In this document: piece by piece, positions 9,719-18,311 of the stretch
Numbering within the stretch: the stretch's first letter is position 1
Layout of the letters: each line of letters starts with the position of its first letter
Assembly (NCBI GenBank): GCA_963739235.1
Contig: CAVTZY010000023.1
Span: 62,001-126,000 of the forward strand
Source of the DNA: JAFNAG01 sp963739235
GTDB taxonomy: Bacteria > Acidobacteriota > UBA6911
DNA length: 64,000 bases
Direction: 5' to 3'
Notes under the pieces: model-generated
What the model was told of the DNA's origin: nothing
Databases searched by the model: none
The model's input: only the letters and a program-made list of their open reading frames with translations
Program-made: the position numbers and the translations under genes

Positions 9719-11200
9719 ATGAGACTGAGGCTTATGATCCTTGGTTTTGCAATGATGATGGGTGCGGGTCTGGCGCCAAGAGCTCAAGCGCCTGCTCCCA
9801 GTGATTATCCGGTCATGCTCCCCTTCGACAGCCCTGAAGTGCGCGAGTTGCTCGGCAAGATCAACTCGGTCAATGCTTACCAGGTTCCCAACCTGGGGAT
9901 CAAAAAGGATACGAACTACGCCCATACATCCCAGGATGTGGAACCGTTCAGCGGCATCACTCCTTTCAAGGAACATTTTCTGGAGCAGATGGAGTATACC
10001 GGGCCTGGAAGGGCAATCCCGGAGCCGGACGACGTCAAAACCGTCAAGATCGGCTTTATCGGCCCCATCATGTCGACGGTATCGGTAGCCACGGGCGGCA
10101 AGAGCCACGAGGAGTCTCTCGGAATCAAGATGCTCCAGGGCGCCCGTTTGGCGATCGAACAAGCCAACGCCCGGGGTGGATATCTGAAGAGAAAAATCCC
10201 CTTCGAACTGGTCATCGCCAATGACAACGGGCTGTGGGGAGCTTCGGGAAACGAGATCATCAAGATGGCCTACCTGGACAAGGTATGGGCGATCCTGGGT
10301 ACGATCGACAGTGCCAATACCCACATCGCCATACGCGTGGCACTTAAGGCGGAAGTCCCGATGATGACCACGGGGGATTCCGATCCCACCTACATCGAAA
10401 CCAACATTCCATGGGTTATGCGGGCGATGGGTGACGACCGCCAGCAGGGCTATCTGCTCGTGGACTATCTCTATCGCAAGATGGCCTACAAGCGCGTGGG
10501 CATTATCCGCTCCAGCAATCGCTATGGCCGTTTCGGCGTGCGGGAGATCAACGACGGCAGCCGGCGGCTCGAGAAACCGATCGTCATGGAGATGGCTTAC
10601 AGGGTGGGCAGCACGGATTTTTTCATGGAGCTTGGGCGCCTCAAGGATTCCAACGTCGATGCCATCGTCCATTGGGGTGACGCCCAGGAGGGGGCGTTGG
10701 TGCTCAATCAGATGCGTAAGATGGGAATGAATCAGCCCTTCTTCTGCAGCGACCGTTGCGTGCAGGACGATTTTATCCGGGTGGCGGGCAACAATGCCGA
10801 GGGAGTGATTTGTGGCTATCCGTGGAATCCGGATCGCAAGGACCCGAAGCTGGAAGCTTTCAAGCAGGCATTCCGGGAGCGCTATGGGGAGGAACCGGAA
10901 ACCTACGCCGCTCATGCCTACGACGGGATGAACATGTTGATCTGGGCCACTCAGGTCGCAGGCTTGAATCGCGCCAAGATAAGGGACATGATCGCCTACA
11001 TGCCCAAATCCTGGCCGGGGGTGACCGGGGATATTCCATTGAGCGCCGCCCTGGATGATGTCGGTGATGTGTTCCTGGCCCGGCGGGAGAACGGGAAGTG
11101 GAAGTATTACTCACGCGAAGACCTCAATATCCCGCGGGGCTATATCCCGCCTCGCGACCGGGTCAGCCGGGCAGTCGCGGAGACCCGCAAGACTCAATAG
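9719..11200 (+). CDS. Branched-chain-type periplasmic solute-binding protein (long form)
   Basis: Periplasmic binding protein, type 1 fold (Leu/Ile/Val-binding, Peripla_BP_6 group). ATG at 9719 is preferred over an upstream GTG at 9671 because ACGGAGGAG lies 5-12 bases before it and a clean signal peptide follows. Mature protein has an extra N-terminal segment of about 75 residues before the binding fold, which begins at VKIGFIGPIMST; typical features are IKMLQGARLAIEQANARGG and YAAHAYDGMNMLIWA. No ABC permease or ATPase is near, so it may serve as a ligand sensor or as a subunit of the redox system encoded upstream rather than in uptake. Paralogous to the next gene. Confidence 0.85.
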   Translation: MRLRLMILGFAMMMGAGLAPRAQAPAPSDYPVMLPFDSPEVRELLGKINSVNAYQVPNLGIKKDTNYAHTSQDVEPFSGITPFKEHFLEQMEYTGPGRAIPEPDDVKTVKIGFIGPIMSTVSVATGGKSHEESLGIKMLQGARLAIEQANARGGYLKRKIPFELVIANDNGLWGASGNEIIKMAYLDKVWAILGTIDSANTHIAIRVALKAEVPMMTTGDSDPTYIETNIPWVMRAMGDDRQQGYLLVDYLYRKMAYKRVGIIRSSNRYGRFGVREINDGSRRLEKPIVMEMAYRVGSTDFFMELGRLKDSNVDAIVHWGDAQEGALVLNQMRKMGMNQPFFCSDRCVQDDFIRVAGNNAEGVICGYPWNPDRKDPKLEAFKQAFRERYGEEPETYAAHAYDGMNMLIWATQVAGLNRAKIRDMIAYMPKSWPGVTGDIPLSAALDDVGDVFLARRENGKWKYYSREDLNIPRGYIPPRDRVSRAVAETRKTQ

Positions 11201-11336
11201 CGAGATTGCTGTCAGGCACCTTTGTTTTATCTGGAGTGCACCCTGCGATGCGGGACGTACTCCATATTAAATAGCCATTCAGAACGGCGTGCCTTTCGTC
11301 GGCAGGCCCCTCGGATCTCTCTTGTAAGGCCTTTAT

Positions 11337-12542
11337 ATGACAGAGCGAACAGGAATTGTCCTATTAATGCTCGGGGCGCTTGTCTTTGGACTCACCCCGG
11401 TTCCGGGAGCGAATGGCAGGCAGCGGCCGTTTTTTGAAGCAAGAGAGAAACAGGCCGGGTACGAAGGTCCTGGGCGTGACGATCCCGAACCCAGGGATCT
11501 GACGGAAGTTCGTATTGGTTACTTCGGCCCCAGCGACCCGGCGCACCCGCAAGGCGGCGACATCTGGCTGGCCGTGAATCTGGCCATCGAAGAAGCGAAT
11601 GCCGCAGGAGGCTATCGCGGGCTCCCCTTCGTTCTCGTCCCGGGCTGGTCCGAGAATCCGTGGGGCAACGGGGCCAACCACGTGGCCCGGATGGTCTATA
11701 TCGACAGGGTATGGGCCATCATCGGGGGAATCGACGGACCATCCACCCACCTCGCCGAGCAGGTGGTTGCGAAGGCGCGCCTGACGCTGATCAGTCCTGC
11801 GTCGACAGACAAAACGGTGAACCTGGCCAATGTTCCTTGGATGTTTTCGGCGTTGCCGGGAGATCATCTACTGGCACCGATCCTGGGCAAGGTACTCCTG
11901 GAAGACGCGTGTGACGGAACCTTCGTGCTTGTCTCCGCGACTGACCACGACTCCCACCAGTTCATGGTCGAGTTGGGCAAATATCTGGCCAGCCGACACG
12001 CCTACCCTGCCTACCGGTTTGAGTTTCAGAGCGGCGGGCAGGATCATTCCCATCTGGTCCGGCAAGCGGTCGCCGCACAACCAAGGGCTGTGGCGTTAAT
12101 GGCAGGGGCCAGGGACAGCGCTTCTCTTGTGAGCGCCCTTCGGAAAGAGGGATTTGCGGGTAAGATCTTCGGGGGTCCCGCCATGGGTCGGCGCCTGTTT
12201 CGCGATCTACTTGCAACGGAAACCGCCGCCATCTTCTTCCCCATGATCGCCGGGTCCGGAGCAAGCACCGATAAGTTTGGGCGGGATTTTGCGGCGCGCT
12301 TCGGATTTTCCCCGGACTACGCCGCCCGGTACGCCTACGAAAGTACCCGCTTGCTGATGGCCGCAATTCGCAGGGCTGGACTGAACCGTGCTCGGATCGG
12401 CGATGCGGTTCGAGAGCTTTCGCCCTGGAAAGGAACCGCAGCCTCCATCGAGTGGGACCCGTTGGGACAAAACCGCAGCCCGATCATCTTGGGGACCGTG
12501 CCATCAGCGGGCGGCGCGAACCCCATACCCTCCAGAAAATAG
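11337..12542 (+). CDS. Branched-chain-type periplasmic solute-binding protein (short form)
   Basis: 401 residues, signal peptide in the first 27. Same type 1 binding fold as the preceding gene (VRIGYFGPSDP, DIWLAVNLAIEEANAAGGYRG, YAYESTRLLMAAIRRAG). Both paralogues keep a similar lead-in to the fold: YTGPGRAIPEPDDVKTVKIG in the first, YEGPGRDDPEPRDLTEVRIG here, pointing to duplication. Separated from the preceding gene by 136 bases, so it may have its own promoter. No transporter genes accompany it. Role inferred only: ligand binding for the neighbouring periplasmic proteins, or an orphan solute receptor. Confidence 0.83.
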   Translation: MTERTGIVLLMLGALVFGLTPVPGANGRQRPFFEAREKQAGYEGPGRDDPEPRDLTEVRIGYFGPSDPAHPQGGDIWLAVNLAIEEANAAGGYRGLPFVLVPGWSENPWGNGANHVARMVYIDRVWAIIGGIDGPSTHLAEQVVAKARLTLISPASTDKTVNLANVPWMFSALPGDHLLAPILGKVLLEDACDGTFVLVSATDHDSHQFMVELGKYLASRHAYPAYRFEFQSGGQDHSHLVRQAVAAQPRAVALMAGARDSASLVSALRKEGFAGKIFGGPAMGRRLFRDLLATETAAIFFPMIAGSGASTDKFGRDFAARFGFSPDYAARYAYESTRLLMAAIRRAGLNRARIGDAVRELSPWKGTAASIEWDPLGQNRSPIILGTVPSAGGANPIPSRK

Positions 12543-12704
12543 GAGTTTGCTTTGGGCGAAGGATCCCAGGGGGTGGGCCGGCGGTCGAAGAAGCCTTTCA
12601 GCACGGGATAGGGGAGACCACCGACAATCTTCTGCTCTTTCCCTGTGGCTCACACGTAGGAAGTCGGCGTGGACGTGACTTCCTTCTTCTTGCTCATGGC
12701 AATT
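12543..12704. other. Short spacer after the binding-protein operon
   Basis: Non-coding gap between the short-form binding protein gene and the decayed molybdoenzyme on the other strand. Minus-strand frames here look like further decayed sequence of that molybdoenzyme, but no frame is convincing. No terminator-like hairpin was recognised. Confidence 0.3.
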
Positions 12705-13349
12705 TCACTTTCGATGGCGGCGTCGATGGAGGGATCCAGGAGAAACTTTCAGAGGCCTTCCGTCTTTCGGGAGATCGTCGAAGCGCAGACCCGAGTCTTG
12801 CAGGCGTTCATCGAAGCTGGCCTTGATGCTGCCTCTCCAGAATTGCTCTTCCAAACCCATGTGCCTGGCGAGCTCGAAGATCAGCTCCGTGTCTCATCTC
12901 GCTTCGCCTCGCGGTGCCACCGCGGCCGGGTGATATCGGATGCGTCCAGTGCCCGTGGTGACCAACGCTTGACGTTCCAAGTGGGTGGCGGCCGGAAAGA
13001 AAAAGGTCGCCGCGTCAACGGTCAAGGTTGCGAAGAAATCACATACCAAAAACAGTTCCAGAGAACGTAAGGCCTTTTCCAGGCGTTTGGAATTGGGCCA
13101 CATCATCAAGTTCAAGCCGATGGAAAGCACAGCCCGCACCTGACCCGACTCGATGGCGTCCGCCAGCAGCATCCCTTGAGCCTCATGATAATGTTTGATG
13201 AAAAGCGGGAAGTCATTCGCTCCTATGGCAGAAACGGCTTCCTGCGCATCGGCGCCCGACAGATCAATGTTCGTCTCACGGAACTGATTACTCCACGGCT
13301 GGTTGCCCCCTTCGACGTTAAATACAGCCTTGAGGATCTGGTGGTTATT
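12705..13349 (-). pseudogene. Decayed molybdopterin oxidoreductase fragment
   Basis: On the minus strand one frame reads like the later part of a molybdopterin (bis-MGD) oxidoreductase catalytic subunit: KAVFNVEGGNQPWSN, GMLLADAIESGQVRAVLSIG, NLMMWPNSKRLEKALRSLE, ATFFFPAATHLERQ and, after an in-frame TGA at 12894-12896, DTELIFELARHMGLEEQFW. Another TGA at 13350-13352 interrupts it upstream, and TGA at 12705-12707 ends it. Family identification rests on pattern memory of the segment preceding the dinucleotide-binding domain; formate-dehydrogenase- or thiosulfate-reductase-like members fit best. Clearly non-functional: no cofactor or Fe-S N-terminal part remains. Confidence 0.6.
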
Positions 13350-13655
13350 TCACCGCGAAAAGATGGTCTGCGGTTTTGCCGCACGGTAGCTGCCGGAAAA
13401 TGCTCATTGCCTCCAAGGAGCCTGCGGACGCCTGAAAACCGAGTCCGGGTGCATTGGCAACTCCAGAAAATCGACGACTTCACAGCGGACTTGTCGAGGG
13501 TCCCTTTCAGCTCGTCATGCGGTAGTGCTAATTACATCTAGCGGGTATTTGCATCTTGTGCCACAATGAGGGCGAATTGGATTTTCGTGTCAGCAGTGGC
13601 AGGCGCGGAACCTGGAAACGCCGATGCAACCGATTCAGCCGCCGGAAGGAAGATC

Positions 13656-14102
13656 ATGGCCGATCCCGTAAAACTAGGAATCATCATCTGCAATCGTTAT
13701 CACACCTGCGCGGGAGGAAAATGCTTCAGGTCCTTGCGCATGCGGGAAGGGGCGTTCCGTCTCTACCGGAACCGGGAAGTGGAACTCGTGGGTTATGCCA
13801 CCTGCGACGGGTGCCCCGGTGGAAACGTCGAATACGCTCCCGAAGAGATGAAGAAAAACGGCGCGGAGGTTGTCCACCTGGCCACGGGCGTGGTAGTGGG
13901 ATACCCCCCCTGCCCGCACATCGATCACTTTCTCAAATTCATCGAAATACATTACGGCATGAAGGTGGTAGTAGGCACCCACCCGATTCCCCAGAAGTAT
14001 TTTCTCACGCACCAGGCACTGGGAACCTGGGACTCCCCGGCATGGCAGGAGAGAAACAAGCATGTGTGGGAGAATGAGAGCATCCGGCTTCGTTACAACT
14101 GA
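13656..14102 (+). CDS. CGGC-domain protein
   Basis: 148 residues. Start ATG at 13656 is chosen over upstream in-frame starts because of GGAAGGAAG at 13643-13651. The whole length matches the CGGC domain family, small putative metal-binding proteins of anaerobic bacteria and archaea: IIICNRYHTCAGGKC near the N-terminus, then GYATCDGCPGGNVEY, GAEVVHLATG, YPPCPHID and VVVGTHPIPQKY. Six or more Cys are placed as potential metal ligands. Cytoplasmic. Function not known. It opens a run of small Cys-rich proteins on the same strand, though with gaps. Confidence 0.85.
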   Translation: MADPVKLGIIICNRYHTCAGGKCFRSLRMREGAFRLYRNREVELVGYATCDGCPGGNVEYAPEEMKKNGAEVVHLATGVVVGYPPCPHIDHFLKFIEIHYGMKVVVGTHPIPQKYFLTHQALGTWDSPAWQERNKHVWENESIRLRYN

Positions 14103-14196
14103 GCGGAAGCGAAAGCGGGCGCCAATGCATCGCCTGAGTTTCCGGAACGGCAATCCGGTCTGTATTCCATGCTCCGGTCTTGGCCGATGATTACAG

Positions 14197-14694
14197 ATGG
14201 AACACCATCAACATGAGCACAAATCGACGCACCCGGACCGGCAGCTGTGGGCAAGTGCATTTCTCCGCCTGGTCGTCACGATAGTCGAATTCGCCGGAGG
14301 ACTGTGGGCCGGAAGCCTGGCTCTGCTGGCCGATTCGGCTCATAACCTCACCGATGTTGGATCATTGGGATTGGCGATCTTTGCCCGGCGTCTAGGCAGG
14401 CGCGCGCCCACGGCGCGGCACACGTACGGTTTCAAGCGTGGCGAAGTCATGGCGGCGCTGGTCAACGCGGCAGCACTGATTGCGATTTCCGTTCTGATCG
14501 CACGTGAGGCTCTAGCCCGGGTTCTTCACCCGGAACCGGTGAACGCCTCGGTAATGCTGGTTGCGGCAGTTTTGGCGCTCCTGGCAAACCTCGCATCCGT
14601 CTTCCTGCTGCGAGATCATGGGCTGAAAGTGAACATGGCAGGAATAGAGGACAAAAATCCAGAAGACGGGCTTTCCAAGCTGGAAGGCCTTTAG
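14197..14694 (+). pseudogene. Truncated cation diffusion facilitator (CzcD/ZitB-like)
   Basis: His-rich N-terminus (MEHHQHEHK) and about four membrane helices. The TM2 zinc-site motif is visible in ALLADSAHNLTDVGSL. CDF transporters usually have six helices and a cytoplasmic domain, about 300 residues; here homology fades after DHGLKVNMA near residue 150 and the frame ends after 165 residues with a tail that does not resemble the family. The second metal motif (HxxxD in TM5) and the C-terminal domain are missing. Likely a deletion or rearrangement derivative; metal efflux by this product is doubtful. Confidence 0.75.
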
Positions 14695-14858
14695 AATTCG
14701 CGCAAGCGCCCAACGGCACATCATCGACCACCGAACCGCTGCAGTTCTCGGGGTTTCCATACCTTGAGCCCCAGGCATTTCGGATGCCGCAAATCAGAGC
14801 CGCGCGCGACCCTTGGCAGCGGGCTTAGTCCGCTTCGTGCGGGGAGGAGGAACTGGAA

Positions 14859-15050
14859 ATGATTGACAAGACAAGGCAAGGACGAGGTATGGGTTCAGGT
14901 GGAGAGTGTGTTTGCCCTAAGTGCGGGGAGCGGACACGCCACACCGCGGGCACACCGTGTCAGGGAGCGAAATGCCCCAAGTGCGGTGCCAAGATGATGC
15001 GCGAAGGCTCGTTTCATCACAAACTCGCTGAATTAAAGAAGAATAAATAG
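14859..15050 (+). CDS. Small zinc-ribbon/rubredoxin-like protein next to NifX-like gene
   Basis: 63 residues, preceded by GGGGAGGAGG at 14840-14849. Two CPKCG knuckles plus an extra Cys (ECVCPKCGERTRH ... PCQGAKCPKCGAKMMREG) can bind one or two metal ions. Short proteins of this MGSGGxCxCPKCG pattern are commonly found beside NifX/NifB-like dinitrogenase cofactor-type proteins, as here: the next gene starts 12 bases after the stop. Role unknown; probably iron or zinc binding. Confidence 0.78.
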   Translation: MIDKTRQGRGMGSGGECVCPKCGERTRHTAGTPCQGAKCPKCGAKMMREGSFHHKLAELKKNK

Positions 15051-15062
15051 CGGACGATCATC

Positions 15063-15494
15063 ATGAATATCTGTATTCCGGTCACCCAGGACAGTGGACT
15101 CGAAAGCCCGGTCAGCGAGCACTTTGGCTTGGCGCCACTTCTGATGGTTGTGAATACTGAGAATGGAAACTGCCGAGTCGTCCTAAATCGCAATCACAAT
15201 TATCTCCACTGGCTGTGCCAGCCTCTCCTGTCTCTCGCAGGGGAACATATAGATGGCATGATTGTCGGCGGCATTGGCATGGGAGCGCTGGAAAAGATTC
15301 AGGCGGCGCATATCAATGTGTATTTGTCGGAGTTCGCAACTGTTTGCGAGACCGTGAAGGCTTACAAGGCCGGCCTGCTTAGACTCGTGACTCCGCAGAC
15401 AGCGTGCTGCCTCCATGGCGGCCGCAGCAGCATCTCCGGCGGATCCTGCCATGGACGGGCGGCGGCTTGCGATCTTAAAGCCGGGCAGGCATAG
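15063..15494 (+). CDS. NifX/NifB C-terminal-like protein (Nitro_FeMo-Co domain)
   Basis: 143 residues. N-terminal part matches the dinitrogenase iron-molybdenum cofactor biosynthesis domain (MNICIPVTQDSGLESPVSEHFG ... LAGEHIDGMIVGGIGMGALE). In stand-alone form this domain is found in many non-diazotrophs and binds Fe-S or Mo-Fe clusters. The tail is rich in Cys, His and Ser (CCLHGG, SGGSCHG), possibly a metal site. No nif structural genes are visible, so nitrogen fixation is not implied. Likely co-transcribed with the preceding zinc-ribbon gene. Confidence 0.82.
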   Translation: MNICIPVTQDSGLESPVSEHFGLAPLLMVVNTENGNCRVVLNRNHNYLHWLCQPLLSLAGEHIDGMIVGGIGMGALEKIQAAHINVYLSEFATVCETVKAYKAGLLRLVTPQTACCLHGGRSSISGGSCHGRAAACDLKAGQA

Positions 15495-15602
15495 TCCCGG
15501 ATACTGCCGGATGTGATCGGAGTTTAGCCATAGCGGTCCATGCCAAAACACAAAATACGGTGATACACTCGGATCGAGACAGCTTACGCAAGGAGTCTGA
15601 GG

Positions 15603-16253
15603 ATGGCAGGAGAAGAACTGTTGATGTGCTCATTCTGTGGTGTGCGCGCCTGCGCCGCCGCTCCCAAAAGCAAAGCCAAGCCGCCATTTTGTCCGGCGCC
15701 GCGGCAGGAAGTCGAGTTGATGACCGCCGAGAAATGCTATTTCTCCGACGATTTCATCCGCCGCATTGCGGTCGAGTCCGCGCGCACCGAGGCTGCAGGG
15801 TATTGCCGGCAGACCCGTGTCGAAGAAATCATGGAGTTCGCGCGACGGATGGGCGCGCGCAAGATCGGGATCGCTCACTGCCTGGGGCTCATGAACGAGG
15901 CCCGGCTTGCGAGCGAGATCTTCTCCAGCCGCGGCTTCGAAGTGCACACGGTCTGTTGCAAGGTCGGGTCGATCGACAAGGAGAGCATCGGGCTGCAGGA
16001 TGATGAGAAAGTGAGGCCGGGCCAGTACGAGGCTTTGTGCAATCCGATCGGCCAGGCGGCGCTGCTGGCGAATGCAGGTACTGAGCTGAACGTCGTAATC
16101 GGCCTGTGCGTCGGGCACGACAGCCTGTTCTTTATGCATTCAAAGGCACCGGCTACGGTCCTGGTTGTGAAAGACAGAGTGCTGGGGCACAATCCAGTTG
16201 CGGCTCTCTACACCAGCCACTCCTATTACAAAAAGCTTCGCGAACAAGAGTGA
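15603..16253 (+). CDS. DUF1847 Cys-rich protein
   Basis: 216 residues, DUF1847 type. N-terminal CSFCGVRACAAAPKSK and FCPAPR form a Cys-rich start, followed by RMGARKIGIAHCLGLMNEA, FEVHTVCCKVGS, CNPIGQAALLANAGTELNVV and GLCVGHDSLFFMHSKAPATV. The conserved Cys suggest metal or Fe-S binding; the biochemical role is unknown. Starts at ATG 15603 about 100 bases after the NifX-like gene, and only 10 bases separate its stop from the methylase gene that follows, so those two are probably one transcript. Confidence 0.8.
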   Translation: MAGEELLMCSFCGVRACAAAPKSKAKPPFCPAPRQEVELMTAEKCYFSDDFIRRIAVESARTEAAGYCRQTRVEEIMEFARRMGARKIGIAHCLGLMNEARLASEIFSSRGFEVHTVCCKVGSIDKESIGLQDDEKVRPGQYEALCNPIGQAALLANAGTELNVVIGLCVGHDSLFFMHSKAPATVLVVKDRVLGHNPVAALYTSHSYYKKLREQE

Positions 16254-16263
16254 GGAAACAAAA

Positions 16264-17175
16264 ATGCGACGGAATCCCAAGATTCTCATTGGTTTGATCC
16301 TGAGTTTGATCTTCGCGATGGACATCATTGGAAATGATGCGGATCAGACCGGAAGAGGAAAGTTCTACATTGTAGGCATGGGCACTGCTGCGGATCTGAT
16401 CACGATGCGGGGTGTCGAGGTTATTAAGAGCTCCAATATCGTCATGGTCGCAAGCGAGCAGGAAAGGGAAATATGGAAGGATTATGTCAAAGGCAGAGAG
16501 GTGTGGTATTGCCCAGACTCGCTCCGGATCATGTACGGTCGGGATCCGCGCACAATTCAGGACCCGCAGATTCGCGCAGTCGCGGAGAATGCTGTCAAGA
16601 CCCGCCGGGAACTTGCGGACAGAATCCGGGCGGCCGTCGACCAGGGCAAGGTAGTGGCGTTCCTCCAGGGTGGAGACCCGATGATGTTTGGACAGACTTT
16701 TGTTCTGGAATTGCTGCCGAAAGATCTACCCTCCGAGATCGTTCCGGGAATTGGGGCGCTGCAAGCCGCCAGTGCGGCCGTGAAAATGAGCCCGCCTTAC
16801 GGGTACGACACTAGCGGTGTCATCCTTACCATGGCTGATTGGCCCGGACGAGTGGACAGCAACGAAAAACTCATGGCGAGCGGCAGTACCATGGTTTTCT
16901 ACACCATGCTTTTTGACTATCCGCTGGTCTTTTCCCAGCTTCAGCGCCACTACCCGGCCGATACTCCAGTTGCCGTGGTAATTGACGCCGGCGATCGCGC
17001 AACCCAAAAGGTGGTGCGCAGCACGGTGGGGAGGTTTCTTAAAGAAGTGGATTATAAAAACTTTCCTGCAGAGAGACATCTTCTGCTCGTTGGTAAATTC
17101 CTGAATGTGGGCCAGGCGCGCAAAAACGGAGTTTCTAAAATAGAAAAGCAGCATGTAAGGGATATCAGGTGCTGA
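16264..17175 (+). CDS. Tetrapyrrole (precorrin/corrin)-methylase-like protein with export signal
   Basis: 303 residues. The body is a SAM-dependent tetrapyrrole methylase: KFYIVGMGTAADLITMRGVE, VVAFLQGGDPMMFGQT and EIVPGIGALQAASAAV are the three usual SAM/substrate signatures. Unusually, a hydrophobic N-terminal stretch (MRRNPKILIGLILSLIFAMDIIG) precedes the domain and looks like a signal peptide or anchor. ATG at 16264 follows GAGGAAA; upstream in-frame starts would overlap DUF1847. Cobalamin or sirohaem methylases are cytoplasmic, so the exported form is odd. No other corrin genes are in the window. Substrate not predictable. Confidence 0.75.
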   Translation: MRRNPKILIGLILSLIFAMDIIGNDADQTGRGKFYIVGMGTAADLITMRGVEVIKSSNIVMVASEQEREIWKDYVKGREVWYCPDSLRIMYGRDPRTIQDPQIRAVAENAVKTRRELADRIRAAVDQGKVVAFLQGGDPMMFGQTFVLELLPKDLPSEIVPGIGALQAASAAVKMSPPYGYDTSGVILTMADWPGRVDSNEKLMASGSTMVFYTMLFDYPLVFSQLQRHYPADTPVAVVIDAGDRATQKVVRSTVGRFLKEVDYKNFPAERHLLLVGKFLNVGQARKNGVSKIEKQHVRDIRC

Positions 17176-17190
17176 CCAGCGATCTCCGGC

Positions 17191-17215
17191 CGCCCGGCCA
17201 GAGCGTGGCCGGGCG
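17191..17215. terminator. Perfect 10-bp hairpin between convergent genes
   Basis: CGCCCGGCCA, loop GAGCG, TGGCCGGGCG. It lies 15 bases after the methylase stop and 5 bases beyond the end of the convergent DedA gene. There is no T-run on either side, so it is terminator-like but not a canonical intrinsic terminator. Confidence 0.5.
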
Positions 17216-17219
17216 CACA

Positions 17220-18173
17220 TCATTGTCCATGTGGGAGGGGCATGACCGATTCCAGGGGCAAGCCCCGGTCTCGCCAGCCCTCCAACCCACCCGCCAGCGG
17301 GCGCACGCGACTGATACCCTTGCGTCTGAGCAACAATGTCGCCCGGGCGCTGCTGGCCTCATTGGGGCATGTGCAGTAAAGGACGATGTCCCGATCGCGC
17401 GGAATCTCGTGGTGCCGGGACTCGATCTCCTCCGGCAGGATGCGGATCGCGCCCGGCAACTGCATGGGATCCGTTCTCACAGCCAAGTCAGTGCGCAGGT
17501 CCACGACAGCGACGTTTTCGCCTGCCGCCAGTTTCTGCTCGAGTTCTTCAGGCAGGATGCGGGTCATGCGCAGTTGCCCGAGAAAACGACGGCGCTGCAG
17601 GAGTTTCCAAGCCAGGTAGGCGGCCAGGCTGCCCACGGCAAGTATGACCACCCAACTTCCGAGGTGCGCCAGCAACAGCGCCAGCCCCTCGATCTGTCTG
17701 CTAAACAGCCGCCCGGCGCCTGCGAAGGTGACGATCCAAATGAGAGAGCCCGCGAGGTCCAGGGCGATGAAACGCAGCAGACTCATGCCCAGGAGCCCGG
17801 CCATCGGCGGTGCTGCCGTGTTTAGGCCCGGCACGAACTTGGCCACCAACAGGGCGCGGCCGCCGTGGCGCGCGAAGATGCCTTCGGTACCGCGCACGCA
17901 GGAATCGGGTTCGAGCGAAAGGCGACAGATCAAATTCAACATCTTGCGGCCGCGCCGCCGGCCGAGTTCATACCAGACCAGATCGCCCAGTACAGCCGCC
18001 GCTGTGGCCAGTAGGCTGATGAGCGCGAAGGAAAGACGACCGCCTGCCGACAGGGCGCCCGCCGCCAACAGGACGGGCGCCGAGGGAATGGGAATACCGA
18101 CTTGCTCAAGCAAAACCGAGCCAAACTCAACCCCGTAGCCGTGTTGAATGCGAAACCGGATCAAGTCGTTCAT
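17220..18173 (-). CDS. DedA-family membrane protein fused to rhodanese domain
   Basis: 317 residues. Residues 1-205 are a DedA/SNARE-associated domain with several membrane helices (EQVGIPIPSAPVLLAAGAL, LVAKFVPGLNTAAPPMAG, the usual F/VPGxxT/N motif). Residues about 215-310 are a rhodanese domain: VAVVDLRTDLAVR and the catalytic-loop Cys in IVLYCTCPNEASSARA, followed by GGLEGWRDRGLPL. DedA proteins act as flippases for undecaprenyl phosphate or phospholipids; rhodaneses move sulfane sulfur. The fusion puts a cytoplasmic sulfurtransferase on a membrane protein. Such fusions are known in several proteobacteria, role unclear. Convergent with the methylase gene. Confidence 0.87.
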   Translation of the reverse strand: MNDLIRFRIQHGYGVEFGSVLLEQVGIPIPSAPVLLAAGALSAGGRLSFALISLLATAAAVLGDLVWYELGRRRGRKMLNLICRLSLEPDSCVRGTEGIFARHGGRALLVAKFVPGLNTAAPPMAGLLGMSLLRFIALDLAGSLIWIVTFAGAGRLFSRQIEGLALLLAHLGSWVVILAVGSLAAYLAWKLLQRRRFLGQLRMTRILPEELEQKLAAGENVAVVDLRTDLAVRTDPMQLPGAIRILPEEIESRHHEIPRDRDIVLYCTCPNEASSARATLLLRRKGISRVRPLAGGLEGWRDRGLPLESVMPLPHGQ

Positions 18174-18311
18174 GGCATTCCGCTCATGACAGCATTAAGA
18201 GAAGCGGCGGCCACGGCCCGCGCCGCAGTCTGCTCTCATAAAACTCTGAATCGACACCTACCGGCATCCCGGCGAATATTCCTCAGGGAACCTCAGGTGG
18301 AGATTATGTTA

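Noticed and set aside
9704..10915. Roughly 400-codon minus-strand open frame opposite the first binding protein
   Set aside because: Antisense to a clear solute-binding protein gene; no RBS or recognisable motif.
15063..15494. Nitrogen-fixation locus
   Set aside because: A single NifX-like domain protein with no nifHDK or nifENB; such proteins are widespread in non-fixing bacteria.
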